From Blumeriella jaapii (lineage: Eukaryota > Ascomycota > Leotiomycetes > Helotiales > Drepanopezizaceae): a stretch of DNA of 64,000 bases. Within the stretch, counting starts at the first letter, position 1. Each line of letters opens with the position of its first letter. A model generated the notes under the pieces. It saw nothing but the letters and a program-made list of their open reading frames with translations, ran no database searches and was not told where the DNA came from. The position numbers and the translations under genes are program-made. The stretch lies in contig VWND01000001.1 of assembly GCA_009599575.1 (NCBI GenBank), forward strand, positions 372,001-436,000. The letters run 5' to 3'. Below are positions 45,551 to 57,603 of this stretch, in pieces.

Positions 45551-47865
45551 CGCGAGCCTTGCGATGAAGGGAGACACACAAACGAACGAACGAACTAACA
45601 AACAAACATACACAAACAAACACCTGGATGTGGAGAGGCAAAAGCTACCTCTCTTTCCCGCCGAAGCGGGGGGTTTGGCATTGGAAACTCGTCCCGTCGA
45701 TGAACAAACAGACAGCAACAGCACACGCGTAACGGTCGGTTTCGCGTCCTCCCACGCGCGAGCGAGCCCTGCAAACCTTCCCAGCTACAGTAGCTAGCTA
45801 TGTAGCTACCTGGCTATCTATCGGTGGCGCGGTCACGGCGATGAGATCGCTGGGGTACGCTCGTTTGGTCCTGTATTGTATTGTATTGTACAATGCTGTG
45901 TGAGCAGGCCGTGACTGTGCTTCCAAAGGCCAGCTTTCGAACGAATAAACGCGATGGAGAGGGAAGAGGCATCCCGCTCGCCACGGCAGGGCCCCGATAT
46001 CGAACCTCCCTACCAGTCACCCGACCCGGCTTGTGTCCGGAAAGCTTTTTTTAGGCTCTTTTCCTTGGGAAAGAAAGGCACGCGAGAATGCCCATCCCCA
46101 GCGTAGCGTGTCTCTGATTCCGGACGGCGGGTTTGAGGTTGCGCCGTTTCAATGGCCCTTCCGGACCTGGAAGAGAAGCACGCACGCACGCACGCACGCC
46201 CTCCCAGGCGAAGGGCACGAGACCCTGAGGGAGGGCGGGCAAACCAGGGTTTGCGCGAGGAAAGTCAGGGTTGCTGGGGCTCGCGATGCATTCGCCGGGG
46301 ACGGAGTACAGTAAGTAATACACGGGTGAGTGATTTCATGATGATCATCGTCCCCCCCTCACCAGGCAGAGCTTTCCGGGTTGGGGATGTGGATTGGAGC
46401 GTAGGCTCTTCTATGGGACGGGGAGCTAGCTGCTCAGGGTAGTGGTGGAGGAGTAGCACGACGTAAGAGGAAACCTTGACGCAAGGTATATCTGAAGGAG
46501 AGCCGGGGGGGGGGGAGGGGAGCAGGCGCCGTTTGATAATCGACCACCCGACCGTCGTCGTCCCTGCTCCGGCGGGAAGATGATGTCGCTGGGTTTCATT
46601 TCCGCGCGACCAGATTAAGAAGAAGTGCTACGTTCAAGTCGGCATCTCAGAAATGAAGAGCGTCCGGGTTGGGCGGCCGGTCCAAGGACAAGAAGAGAAA
46701 GGCTTGATACCCCTAACCCGCGGAGCTCCACGAGGAGGCACGTTTCCCGTGGGAGTGTGTGATCTGCGCCCGACAAGGAGATGGAAGCACGAGGAGAACT
46801 CGGCCGCTTCCGGCGATCATAATAACATGATCGCTGCCCACCGAGGCCTCAAACACGTTTCAGACCCATCGACGACGCTTCTACGGACCGTACCACGACT
46901 GTCCGTCGCCCGTGTCGCAGACCAATCCCTTCTCCACCCGAGCACGTTTGCGTGGCAAGACGGTCGACGTCCGGTCCGGTACCGAGCCTCCGCTTCTCCT
47001 TTTCCGTCGCGGCTCCTCGGGCAGGGCACAGGGGAGATGTCCAGAGGTGGATGGTCGGCGCGAGCGCATGCAGCACTTCACATCGCAATATCCCATCGCG
47101 ACCGGACGCCTCCCCTCACCGCGGCCGACGGACGGAGGAGAGATGCGCCATGGGGATCAACACGTCCCGCCGCCAGGAGACCCTGGGTTTCCCCGAATTA
47201 GAAAACGTGAGGATCAACAGGGGCCGCCTTAGACTTTGGGCTGGCATGGCGAGTGCAGGTGCAAGTCCAAGATTGCAGGGGCAGGGTCCACAATAAGCTT
47301 CGATATTTTGTTCTGGAAAGGATACGACGAGGAGGGGATCCATTCGGTTTTGCCCGGGCTCAGATCTCGTTTCCTCGTGGGCGTGGCTAGGACCGTTTGG
47401 AAACTGCGTGCGGTGCAGCAGGCAGGGCTGAGAAACCGAGGGTTACAGTACATGGTGTATGTGTATGTATGTAGGTATGTATGCATGCATGCATGTATGT
47501 AGATACTATGTATGTATGTACACAGTAGTATGTACTGTGTATGCACTGTACTGTATATGCCATGCGGCGGCCGGGATCTCTGGTGAGGAGCCTGCCTTGC
47601 CATTTGTTGATCTCGGTTAGCGACATGCGGTCTCTCTCTGCCACTTTGCCGCTCTCGCGGCCCGCCGCATCATTCGGACATTTCGCCGAGGCCCTGTCTG
47701 CCCATGCCAGTCGGGCAGGATCGCACACGGAGCAGACGTGCATGTGCAGATTGAACAGCCGTTCTCCCTTTGCGAGCGCGTCTTCCACGCGGCCCACGAA
47801 AGGGCCAGGGTGCCGTTGCATCCCCTGAAACGGCCATCGGTGAAAATTCTGCTCGTCGCACGGAC

Positions 47866-47926
47866 AGACAGACAGGCAGACAGACAGGCAGGCAGGCAGG
47901 CAGGCAGGCAGACAGACAGGCAGACT
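47866..47926 (+). repeat. (CAGACAGG)n / (CAGG)n microsatellite
   Basis: A pure purine/C tetranucleotide-type array. It produces Cys/Leu/Pro/Ala or Gln/Ala/Gly/Arg strings in overlapping ORFs that should be ignored. Confidence 0.9.
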
Positions 47927-50900
47927 TCCTCCTCGTTCCCGGCCGCCGTTGAAAGGGAGTGCCCGAGCCGGCTGGGACGTGGAGGGCGCAACATCTCGTC
48001 TATCTTGTGTACTTTCGGACTCGGCCTTAAGGTTTCGGTACAGCGTTGGTGTGACCCGAGCTCCAGCTGCGGCGAGCATTCAGGCACTTCCTTCTCCACA
48101 GATAGATTGAAGGATCACGAGTGCTCCGAGAACTTTACGCTCGCCCGGCCACGACACGACTTGGGCAATTCGACCACGCTCTCATGGCTGTCCGCCCACG
48201 GTCTCGATGATGCCCCGCCGTACTGCACATAAGTTTGCATCAGAGATTGATTCACTAGTTCTCCCCCCCCCCGCGCCCGTCGGCGATGGTACGGCGGCAC
48301 GGAAGCCGCCACGCCTCGTCCTCGTAGGATGTTAGATTAGCTGTGGCTCGTGGATAGTGGCACCGTGGTACCGCACTGCAAGTGTGGAAGTGCTGGAAGC
48401 GGTGAAGTCATCAGTCGATCTTGACCACGGAGAATGCGTGAATCGCTCGCCATGGTCGGCCCCTGCGCAAGGGCGACCCGGCGATGCGGTCAGGTGGAGT
48501 GCATGGCGAGCAGCGTGAAGCTGAGTGCGGACTGATACAGACGGAGCACAGTGCACGTCGGTACATACTGTGTACAACCTCGATAGCAGTTCTGGGTCTG
48601 AGACAGGCGTGTCACCTGGCCTGGCCCAGCATCAGCGACACCCACGAACCTGTGCGGAACAGTACGGTGGAGGTCGATACGCTGAGCCGGGGGGAAGTTC
48701 GCTCTCTGATTCCGAGGTGGGCGGAGCATGCGTCGATGGGCCAGCGGGAGCCGGGGCGTGGTGAGAAGTACACAGTACCGTACCGTACCGTATGTGCATA
48801 CGAAGCTCCAGAGTCTGGGACATGAGGGGCATTGGGCACTGGCGGAATGAGGAGAAGAGTGTGCGGAGGACGGAGGACTCGTCCGATGGAACAGAAAGGC
48901 CGATCATTGGAAGTGTCATGGCCGACTAAGAGTCGTGGTATCAGGAACTATCGTCGACGATGATGCCGTCCCGCCGGGAACCAAGCGTCACGCACAGAAG
49001 GTGGGAGGATGGAGGACTTCCTCCACGCGCATCCACGCCTCCGTGACTCTCGACGCGTGAGGCTGAGGAAGCTTGAAGACCGACCTCGATGATTACCTCA
49101 CCGAGTGGATCTTCTCCGATTCTCTTCGAACCTTCGCGCATCGGACACGAACTCTGTTTTCCCCTGGCTTCTTCGGTGCGTCCTCGGTCTTGCCTCTCCT
49201 CTCCCGAGGTTTCTTCGTTTCTTCTCTCGGCAACTTCATCTCCTCGAGAGTTTCTCTGCCACGTCTTCTCCCCATGGAGCGAGCAGGTTCGTCATGCGGA
49301 CGGAGCCAGCCGCGGAGGCGCTGACCACACGCTTCGAGGCGATATTTGCCCCGGACGATTATTGCCCCGGACGAGATCGGTTGCACGAGGGCCATGACCC
49401 GGGGCGCTGACTACTGGTCGTCCCAGAGGCACGTCCAGTACTGTACATACCGTACTGTCCTGTATGTACTGTAGGTACACACCATGCACATCGTCACATC
49501 GTAACCGGCGAGAACACGCGAGTTGCCGAAGAAACCAGCCCGTTCTCCTGTATGCCCACACCCACCCGCGTCCACGAGCTGGATTCGAATCTCGACCGTG
49601 TGGGCACTTTGCACGACGGGTCCCCCGCGGTGCACGCTACGCCCAGAGAGGAGCGGGATAGCGATGGCCGATGAGAGGGCATCCAGACCCAGGTCGAGCC
49701 GCGTGCTCTGTACGCGTCGGACTCGCCTCGCTCGCAACGGCATCACTCCATCGGGACGCCGCGGAGACGACGCCGACCGCGCCGCCGTCAGCCTGTGCCC
49801 CACGGCCCGCGCTGGGGCACGACGTGGTGCGCGGGTTTGGCGCGGTGTTGTGTGGTGATGTCCCGGAGGCACGATGGGGTGTGGTTTGTGGTTTGTGCTG
49901 TGATCTAGTGATCTACGCTGTCAGCGAGGGATCTCTCCCTCGGCGGCCGCGCAGGCGGCGATCGCGTCAGAAGGATGCCCCCAGGATCCGGAGGAGCAGG
50001 CGCCCACGTGACGATGGCATCCATTGTATCGATCACGAAGTGCCGCTGGGGGATGCGCGTTGCCCGACCGTGATCCATTCGGATGGCCCGCCCCTCGGCA
50101 TCGGCCGTGTTGTTCGACCGCTCGTTTCGCGTGCGGTGGAAGAGCTCTCTGTCAGGTCTACTGTGTACATGGTCCCGGACTGTGTACTGTGTACTGTATA
50201 CGGTGTACGGTGTACGGTGTACTCGTCCACATCTCGGGAATGCTGGCGGGCGACGTCCCTCTCCCCCGTTGACCATGCTCCGGTCCTGTACCTCTTCTCC
50301 GCTGCCCGTTCCGTGCAGGCCCTGGTCCACGGAGGTCGTATCTCCCTCTTCCCCATGGCGCCCCGACGATGCCATCCAAATATAGCGCTTGTCAGATGAT
50401 GCCACCCCGAGACTGCGAGGGCGTTTCTGGAAGGGCGACGGCCGCATCCCGCGCGGGACTTGTCTGTGTACAGTGCCTGAGACTTGTCTGTGTACCTGTA
50501 CCGTACCCTACGGTACTGTCCTGGCGGTCCTGTGCGGTACGGTGCGGTGCTGTAGGCCTGGGGAAAAGAAACCGCCCGCCGCGCCCTGGTCCCCTCTGCT
50601 GGCATGAAATCTTCCTCGACGACGCTTCTCCCTTCTCTGCCTTGTCCGCCTTGTCTGCCATCTCTGCCATCTCTGCCTTCGCTCTCTCCCCCTCCCCCCC
50701 AGCTGAGTTCCCCGTTCGCTGGGATTGCGCTCGCCTGCCCCTGCGTACTGGGCGCCGTGCCTCTCGTGTCCCTGCTGCTCTGCAACGGCCTCCCTCCCCG
50801 CACCGGCCCTGCGAGATATGCCCTCTTCCGGCTTACGGCGTCGCGGTCGCGCGGCGCAGGGGGCCGCGCGCATGGCAGCAGGGGCGCCACGCCATCGTGT

Positions 50901-51074
50901 TTCAATGTTTGGGGCGCTGACGCTGGCCCCGAGCTTGCGTGGTTCTACGGACCCACACCGTCAGGTCCTCGTCCCCTGGCTGCAGGGCCCCTGCGGATCG
51001 GACGAGCGCGCCGTGAATGAAGACCTGCACATCTGTGACGCTGATCTGGTCTTGGATGCCCTGCCCGTGTCGAC

Positions 51075-51185
51075 GTGGGTTGGGGTGGGTTGGGTTGCGG
51101 TGGGTTGCGGTGGGTGGTGGTGGGTTGGGTTGTGGAGGGTTGGTTGCGGTGCGGTGCTGACGGTGCTGACGGTGCTGACGGTGCT
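51075..51185 (+). repeat. G-rich repeat (GGGTTG)n and (GGTGCTGAC)n
   Basis: Runs of GGG separated by TT or TGC over about 60 bp (51,078-51,150) could form G-quadruplexes on the plus strand. They are followed by four GGTGCTGAC-like units. The GGGTTG run is telomere-like in composition but is not a TTAGGG array. Confidence 0.7.
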
Positions 51186-52004
51186 GGAGCCGTGCCACAC
51201 AATTTCCCGTGGCTGACCCGCCAGATACATAAGGATCCATCTTCCCCAGCGTCACGCTCGCCAGACATCACCGTCCTCCAGACATCACCGCCGCCCACCA
51301 CTCCACCTCTCCTCTTCTTCCTCGCCCATTCTCGTGCCCTCTCCAGACCCTCCAGACCCTCCAGACCTTCAGACCATCTTGCCCGTCTGCCGACCCGCCT
51401 GCTCCCACCCCACCATATCACCACATCTCGCCGACGCGACGCACGACGACGTGCCCTCGATCTCCCTAGCCGCGGGGGCTCCCTCTGCTCGACGCACTGC
51501 GAACGTCCCCTCCTCCACCGACACACGCGGCGAGCTGTCCGCGTCACCTCGAGCCCTCCCCACGATGCCTGCTCATCGTCCGTCTCAGCTGCCTCCCTGC
51601 CCGGGCCCGCCACCGCAACGGCCGCTGCCGGCGCTCCCCAAGTAGAGGCGGGTGCGGGCACCCAGCACCACCATCCATCGCCCGTTCCCCCTCGGCGCCG
51701 CAACGGGGCGGCCGGCGCATCGCGACCGGACCCGCCGTGAACGGCCGGCTCCGGTCGCGCACGCTCGATCGGCCGGGCGCGCGCGCGGCGTGAGGGGTGG
51801 CATCCATCTTCGGCGGCACGGCGGCATCTCCCGTGCCGCCGCCGCCGCGCCTCGCTCGCACACACTCGGCGTTCTGGGCGGGGGGGCGTGGAATGTCCCT
51901 TTTGGTGGTGGTTGGTGGGCGCCCCGGGGGCCGCGATTCGAGCCGGCCTCGGACACGGGCCCAGCACACGCCGCGTATCAGCTCTGGCGTGCGCCATGGA
52001 CATC

Positions 52005-52082
52005 CTCACCATCACCACTATCCTCACCATCACCACCATTACCACCATTACCAGAATCACCACCATCACCACCACCATCACG
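52005..52082 (+). repeat. (CACCAT)n-type trinucleotide-rich tract
   Basis: Imperfect CACCATCACCAC repeats that read His-rich in one frame and Thr/Ile-rich in another. Low complexity. Confidence 0.85.
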
Positions 52083-52466
52083 AAACTGTACAACACATTT
52101 TGGGGGCCCCAGCGGGCGGTCCCCTTCCATCATACCCCGGCGCGCCCCGGCCGCCCTTTTTTTTTGGCACCACGACGGGGAGCGGCGTGTGGAGCATGTA
52201 TTTCTAGAACCATAGATACGCGAAGGTCACGCGCAGTGGGAGACGGGCGCACGATCGGAGACGCGCAGGGCCTGTGTCAATCTCGTTTTAGAGCGCCCCG
52301 AGCCGGGCAGCATCTCAAATGTAATCTTTCTATACTCGACCACGGTCCCGCTTTGCGCCTCTCGTGATTTGTGCCCTCTCGCTCGTGCTGCCCTCCCTGC
52401 CCATCGACCGCGCGCCGTAGAGACGACGGGCCGCGTCCGATGTCCGTCGCACATGCTGACGATGCG

Positions 52467-53332
52467 CATGAAACCAGAACCGCATCTGTTTGTGAGGATG
52501 GAACCAAAAATTTTATGTTTCTGTGAGGATGGAATCAGAATTCTATGTTTCTGTGAGCATGGAACCAGGATTTAATGTTCGTAAGAAAACAAATCCGAAT
52601 CTTTTGTGGTTGTGAAGATAGAACCAGAATCCGATGGTTTTGTGAAAATGGAATTAGCATCTTTTGTGTTAGTGAGGATGGAACCGGAATTTCATGTTTG
52701 AGAATAGAACCAGAATCTTATGTTTTTGTAAGAATATAATTAAAACCTTATGTTTTTGTAAGAATGGAATCAGAACCTTATATTTTAGTAAGCATAAAAT
52801 CAGAATCTTATGTTTTTGTGAAAATGGAACCAGAATTTTATGTTTGTAAGGATAATGGAATTAGCATTTTAGATTTCTGTGAAAATGGAACCAGAATTTT
52901 ATATTTGTAAAGATGGAACCAGAACCTTATGTGTTTGTAAGCATGGAACTAAAATCTTATGTTTTGGTAAAAGTAGAACCAGAATTTTATATATTTGTGA
53001 AAATGAAACCAGCATTTTATATGTATTTGTAAGAATGGAATCAGAATCTTACATGTTTGTAAAAATCGAACCATTATCTTATATGTTTATAAGCATGGAA
53101 TCAGAATCTTATGTTTCTGTAAGCATAAACCCATAATCTTATACGTCTGAGGATAGAATCAGAATTCTGTATTTCTGTAAGGATGGAACCAGCATTGTAT
53201 AAGATTATAAGCATGGAATCAGAATCTTATAAATTTGTGAAGATGGAATTTTATGTTACTGTGAGAACGGAACCAGCATTTTATTTTCTGTCAAGAATAA
53301 AATCAGAACCCCACATGTCTGTTAAGAAAAAA
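52467..53332 (+). repeat. 30-bp minisatellite, about 28 degenerate units
   Basis: Each unit has a GGAACCAGAATCTTATGTTT core and a TGTGAGGAT/TGTAAGCAT end, with mostly 28-33 bp spacing. Because the period is a multiple of 3, short plus-strand ORFs show a 10-residue rhythm (Met-Glu-Ser-Glu-Ser-Tyr-Met-Phe-Val-Lys type). Frameshifts and stops interrupt it repeatedly, so it is annotated as repeat DNA. It is AT-rich against GC-rich surroundings. Confidence 0.9.
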
Positions 53333-53988
53333 AAAACCAGCACCCACGTTCCTCCGGCCCCGTCGCTTGAGAAAAAGGGAGGAGAGTTGCGACGCCAGCA
53401 AGAAGTCTGCCTGCCTACCCACCTGCCTGATTGAGTCCATCCCGGCTCGTTAACAACACGCGGTATCTCGACAAGTACGGTACGGTACGGCACGTACCAG
53501 ACGACGCGGCACAGATCGACATACATGAGCACGATGAGAACGCACGAGAGCTTTCCAGCCGAGACTTCGAAGGGAGAGGACGAGAAGCACGGAGAGCGAT
53601 GCCTCGCTCCTCGGCATGGTCCTTCCTATGTGGTCGACCAGGAGATCGCCATTCTACGCTCCCATGACCGACTAAGCCATCTTCTCCCATTTCCCGCGCC
53701 CATTCACGGCCGTTCATGAGTCAAGCCGAGAGGACCGTCTCCTTCTTTGCGGTGGCCAAGGGGCCGCTTCTGCCGAGCCTAAGTCAATACATTCCATACC
53801 TACCTTATCTAAGTACTGTACGTGCAGCCAAAAGCCCGAAATCACCATACTCTTCTGTGCTTCGTACCCCAATACCAAGCCCTATGCGATGAAGCAGAAC
53901 ACTAGACGTGCGTACCAAAATTCTCATACCTGCTCTCCGAGTCCCACCCCGTTCAGACCAAGATACCCTGCTCATCTCACTCATCAGT

Positions 53989-56900
53989 TTATCCCTCATG
54001 GCGTCTCCCTTCCAACTGTAGGTCCTTGCGCCTCCTCTTCACAGCGCTCGCCGGAGTGGCGGCCTTGCCATTGGCAACCTCTCTGACCAGTCCTCCCACC
54101 GCCGGAATGGGAATGACAGGAACTGTAACCGCGGGCGAAATCGGCGTTGGGACCGGGACGTTCGCAGATTGCAGAGCACCAGCGACGCGAGCAAGGAAAG
54201 CACCGCTGAGACCAGGAAGACCTGCGGACTGCAGAGCGTCCTGGATGCTGCCGATGGTGGCTGCGGCGCTGGGGGCTGGGACGCCGTTGGGGAGGACGGT
54301 GGTTGCGAGGTTGCCTACTTCACTGGCAACCGCTCCAGTCGACAGAATTCCGTCCGCGAGACCCGTAGCGGATGAGAGCAAACTGGACCCCGCAACGATG
54401 GGCAAAGCTTGTGGGAGAGTGGTGCCGACCAGATTGCTGACACCCGCAGCACCAGTCGGGAGCACATTGCTTGCCATGTTACCATCGATGGAGGTGGCCG
54501 AAGGTATCAGCCCACCCGCAGCATTACTAGCAGCAGTTACACCGTTTGACAGCAGCTCGCCAGCAAGGGACGTAGCTGAAGGTAAAAACCCACCCGCAGC
54601 ATTACTACCAGCTGCTGCTCCATTTGATATCAAACCGCCTGCGAGGGACGTGGCTGAAGGTACAAGCCCAGCAGCAGCATTGCTACCAGCTGTGATTTCA
54701 CTTGACAGTAAACCGCCAGCGAGGGACGTAGCTGAAGACATAAGCCCACCCGCAGCATTACTACCAGCTGCGGCTCCATTTGATATCAAACCGCCAGCGA
54801 GGGACGTGGCTGAAGATATAAGCCCACCCGCAGCATTACTACCAGCTGCAGCTCCATTTGACAGTAAACTGCCAGCGAGGGACGTGGCTGAAGGTAAAAG
54901 CCCACCCGCAGCATTACTACCAGCAGCGGCTCCATTTGACAGCAGCCCGCCAGCAAGGGACGTGGCTGAAGGCACAAGCCCAGCAGCAGCATTGCTGCCA
55001 GCTGTTATTTCACTTGACAGTAGACCGCCAGCGAGGGACGTAGCTGAAGGTAAAAGCCCCGCAGCAGCATTGCTACCAGCTGTTATTTCACTTGACAGTA
55101 AACCGCCAGTGAGGGACGTAGCTGAAGGTAAAAGCCCACCCGCAGCATTACTACCAGCTGCAGCTCCATTGGATATCACACCGCCTGCGAGATTTGTAGC
55201 TGAAGAAAGAAGACTGTCACCAGCCCCAGTAACAGCCGCGGCATTGGTCGTAACTCCGAGAGCTGAGTTTGCAGCCCCAAATGCAGAGGAGATCCGCCCC
55301 ATCACGCTGCTCAGAATCGCTCCAGACAGGCCGTTGACACTTCCAAGAGCCGAGTTGACGTCGCCCATGGCATTGCTTAGAATGCTGTTGGCCAGGTCCG
55401 CGGCAGCGGTGGCTTGACTCGATGGCGCAGGGGAGGTTCTGAATGCTTGAAGAGAGTCTGTGTCGACGCTGGCTCTGGGGAGCGAAGAAGCCGAAGCCAT
55501 GAGACTTGGACGGCTTGCAGTGAAACTCGCCATTGTGGACGGGACGCTTGACATGCCTGATGTCAGGGTAGATCTGTATCCATCATGAGTACAGTCTAAA
55601 GCATTTATGCGAGGAAGACGTACCCGGACGCGCCATCAAGAGCAGAAGCTGAAGATCTCAGCATGTCACTAGGAGATCCAGCAGTCGTACCAGGAATACA
55701 GAACCACCCTTGCTCGCAATCTCCACAAGCCCATCCAAATCCACATGGTGCACTTTGTGCCGCTGTTTGGGATGGAGGACAGAATACGCGATCCGGACAC
55801 TCGGGGCACGAGTATCCGGCATTCGGACATGGATGAGTGGAAGCAGCCAATCCTTCATATTGGCTCACCGCTGACGGGGTTAGTATTGTTCCATTAGATA
55901 AACTAGACGTTGGTGGACAGTCTTCTGCTCGCTTAGCCAAGATTCCATTTGCGCATGCTATTAGAGCTGAGTGTGTAGCGGAAGGAGACGCGGTTGGTGC
56001 CAGTGGGTAAAGCTTTGATACTGGGCACACACTTCACAGAATGAGCACGAGTGCCGAAACCCCAAGTCCAGGAGCACATACCTGACTGTTTCTGTACAAG
56101 TCACCGTGAAGGCAGCCACAAAACTAAAAAGCGTAGCCGTCTCTTCGTAGTGGGTGCTGTGCCAAGTTTCTGTCACAGTACACGTCTCTGTCATCACAGG
56201 TGGACATGCCGTACAGCTAGGGACTGATACACAAGAAGATGGCGTCGCAGTCGAAGTAGCCGCACTCGACAGGCTGGGAGCAGACGTGATGTTGAAAGCA
56301 GACGTGATGTTGAAAGGTCGAGCCGGTGTTGACGTTGATAACGAAGAGTTCGTAGCATTTATACTACCGCCAGCAGAGACCGATGTGAACACGCCACTGC
56401 CATTGCTTCTCGGTGGCTCCATACCGTTGGATGTCGCGGTCGATCCAGAGCTTCCCATCCCCATCAAACTTCCCACGATTCCCGTCGCGGCACTGACAAT
56501 GTTACCTACCACGCCTGTCGCTTGATCCAACCCACTATTAAGCTCCTGTATCTTTGGCGTATCCAAAGATACGGCCTTTGTGGATCCAGATGGTAGCATC
56601 GTCAATGCCCCGGAAGCTAGAGGGAGGGCAGTAGAAGTCAAGCTTGATGCGACGCTTTGTGCTAAGCCAGCAATATCTGATCCACCGTCCAACAACGCAG
56701 CAGCTACCTTCTCGACCGCATCCAAAATGCCACCGACAGCTGGGTTGACGGCTTTTACTTCAGTTCGCCCCAAAGGTCTGCAAGGTAGATTGTCAGTGAT
56801 AGCTCTCCTTCGCATTGCGTCCCATCTTCGCTAGCGTCCACTCCATGATGTCTTGCGGTATCAGGAATGAGAGAGAAGGGAAGAGGCATACTCCCAAGGC

Positions 56901-57082
56901 ATATCCAACGTGATAGTGTTCCTCTTCCTCAAAGACCCATCATCGATGCCAGCATTGATGCCATGTTTGGGATTTGCGCTGAACATTTCGCGGTACGTGA
57001 TGAAGGTGAGTACCAAGACAACGAGGAGGACCATGATCATGGCCAGGAGTCTGCCGGGCCTGCAATACCGAAGTATCGGCAT
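53989..57082 (-). CDS. membrane-anchored Cys-rich protein with nine or more 26-residue tandem repeats
   Basis: Proposed exons (minus) are 56,892-57,082, 56,082-56,777, 55,624-56,031 and 53,989-55,573, with GT-AG introns of 114, 50 and 50 bp. The frame is continuous over 960 codons (959 aa). Residues about 12-29 (LLAMIMVLLVVLVLTFIT) form one membrane segment, probably a type II anchor. Then come an Ala/Ser/Thr-rich region with several Asn-x-Ser/Thr sites and a Cys-rich module in exon 3 (GYSCPECPDRVFCPPS, CGFGWACGDCEQGWFCIP). About nine 78-bp units (about 54,430-55,215) follow, encoding AAGGLLPSATSLAGGLLS plus GAAAGSN or EITAGSN. The tail is Pro/Val-rich, ending in a basic KRRRKD stretch. It is probably a cell-surface or wall-associated protein; that is inferred. 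I do not recognise a named family. The minus frame is preferred because the splice joints are clean and it yields a TM anchor. Confidence 0.8.
54430..55215 (-). repeat. 78-bp in-frame coding tandem repeat
   Basis: The landmark CCC(A)CCCGCAGCATTACTACC recurs every 78 bp near 54,510, 54,588, 54,666, 54,744, 54,822, 54,900, 54,978, 55,056 and 55,134. Two variant types alternate (GAAAGSN and EITAGSN on the protein), suggesting unequal exchange. Confidence 0.9.
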
Positions 57083-57603
57083 AACTAAGAGATTCTGCGA
57101 CCAAAAGAAGTGAAGCGACCAAAATGAAGAGTCCAATGCCCAACGCAAAGTTCCCGAGCGAACGTTGTGTGCCAGAATCCAGTGGAGGGATTTCAAATAG
57201 ATCGCAAGACTGAGGGTCTCAAATGATGGAGTTAAGAGAGAGAAAGGAAAAGTACTCTCACTTGGCTGAAAGCTCTTTCCACTCTCAAAATTGCTGGTTG
57301 AAAGTGCGGCTCCTTCCATTTTTTCAAAGTCTTGGATGGCCTGCTTCCTTGGTAAGCCTCTCTGCAACTTTGCAAATACCAAAACAAACACCAAAACTGT
57401 CTGTTTTTCATCACAAGTTTTTCTCCGTTGGCCCCTACCCACAAAACATCACTCCACTCACTACCGTTCTAGCAAGATGCGGAAGTTTGATTCTTCATTC
57501 CGAGATTCCCTAGCTACCAAGTATCATAGCAGCCATCTCGGCAAGTTAACACCCCGAACGCGCGCAAAAGATTTAAAGACCATTTACAAGCCCAGTCTTC
57601 TCT
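57083..57603. other. intergenic, no gene supported
   Basis: It lies between the 5' end of the repeat protein and the 3' end of RPS2, both on the minus strand. An upstream in-frame extension of the repeat protein is possible, but no better start than the ATG at 57,082 was seen. Confidence 0.55.

Larger units (their letters stand above)
38629..53988. other. 15-kb gene-poor, repeat-rich interval
   Basis: No ORF here shows a domain, a plausible exon structure or sustained codon bias. The longest ones overlap low-complexity DNA or lie antisense to each other. The interval holds many simple repeats, a degenerate minisatellite, a MITE-like element and long stretches rich in TACTGTAC/TACAGTAC motifs. 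The right half (about 46,000-52,450) is GC-rich. Separately annotated parts follow. Confidence 0.65.

Noticed and set aside
47387..48099. Cys/Leu/Pro-rich ORFs of 160-230 codons on the minus strand
   Set aside because: The cysteine runs come from the (CAGG)n/(CAGA)n microsatellite at about 47,866-47,926.
50945..52096. 383-codon minus-strand ORF
   Set aside because: It is composed of low-complexity Val/Met, Arg and Asn-Pro-Pro-Gln strings from simple repeats in GC-rich DNA, with no domain.
54026..55417. 463-codon plus-strand ORF
   Set aside because: It arises from the 78-bp repeat read on the opposite strand; the minus-strand model has clean splice joints, a membrane anchor and a Cys-rich domain.
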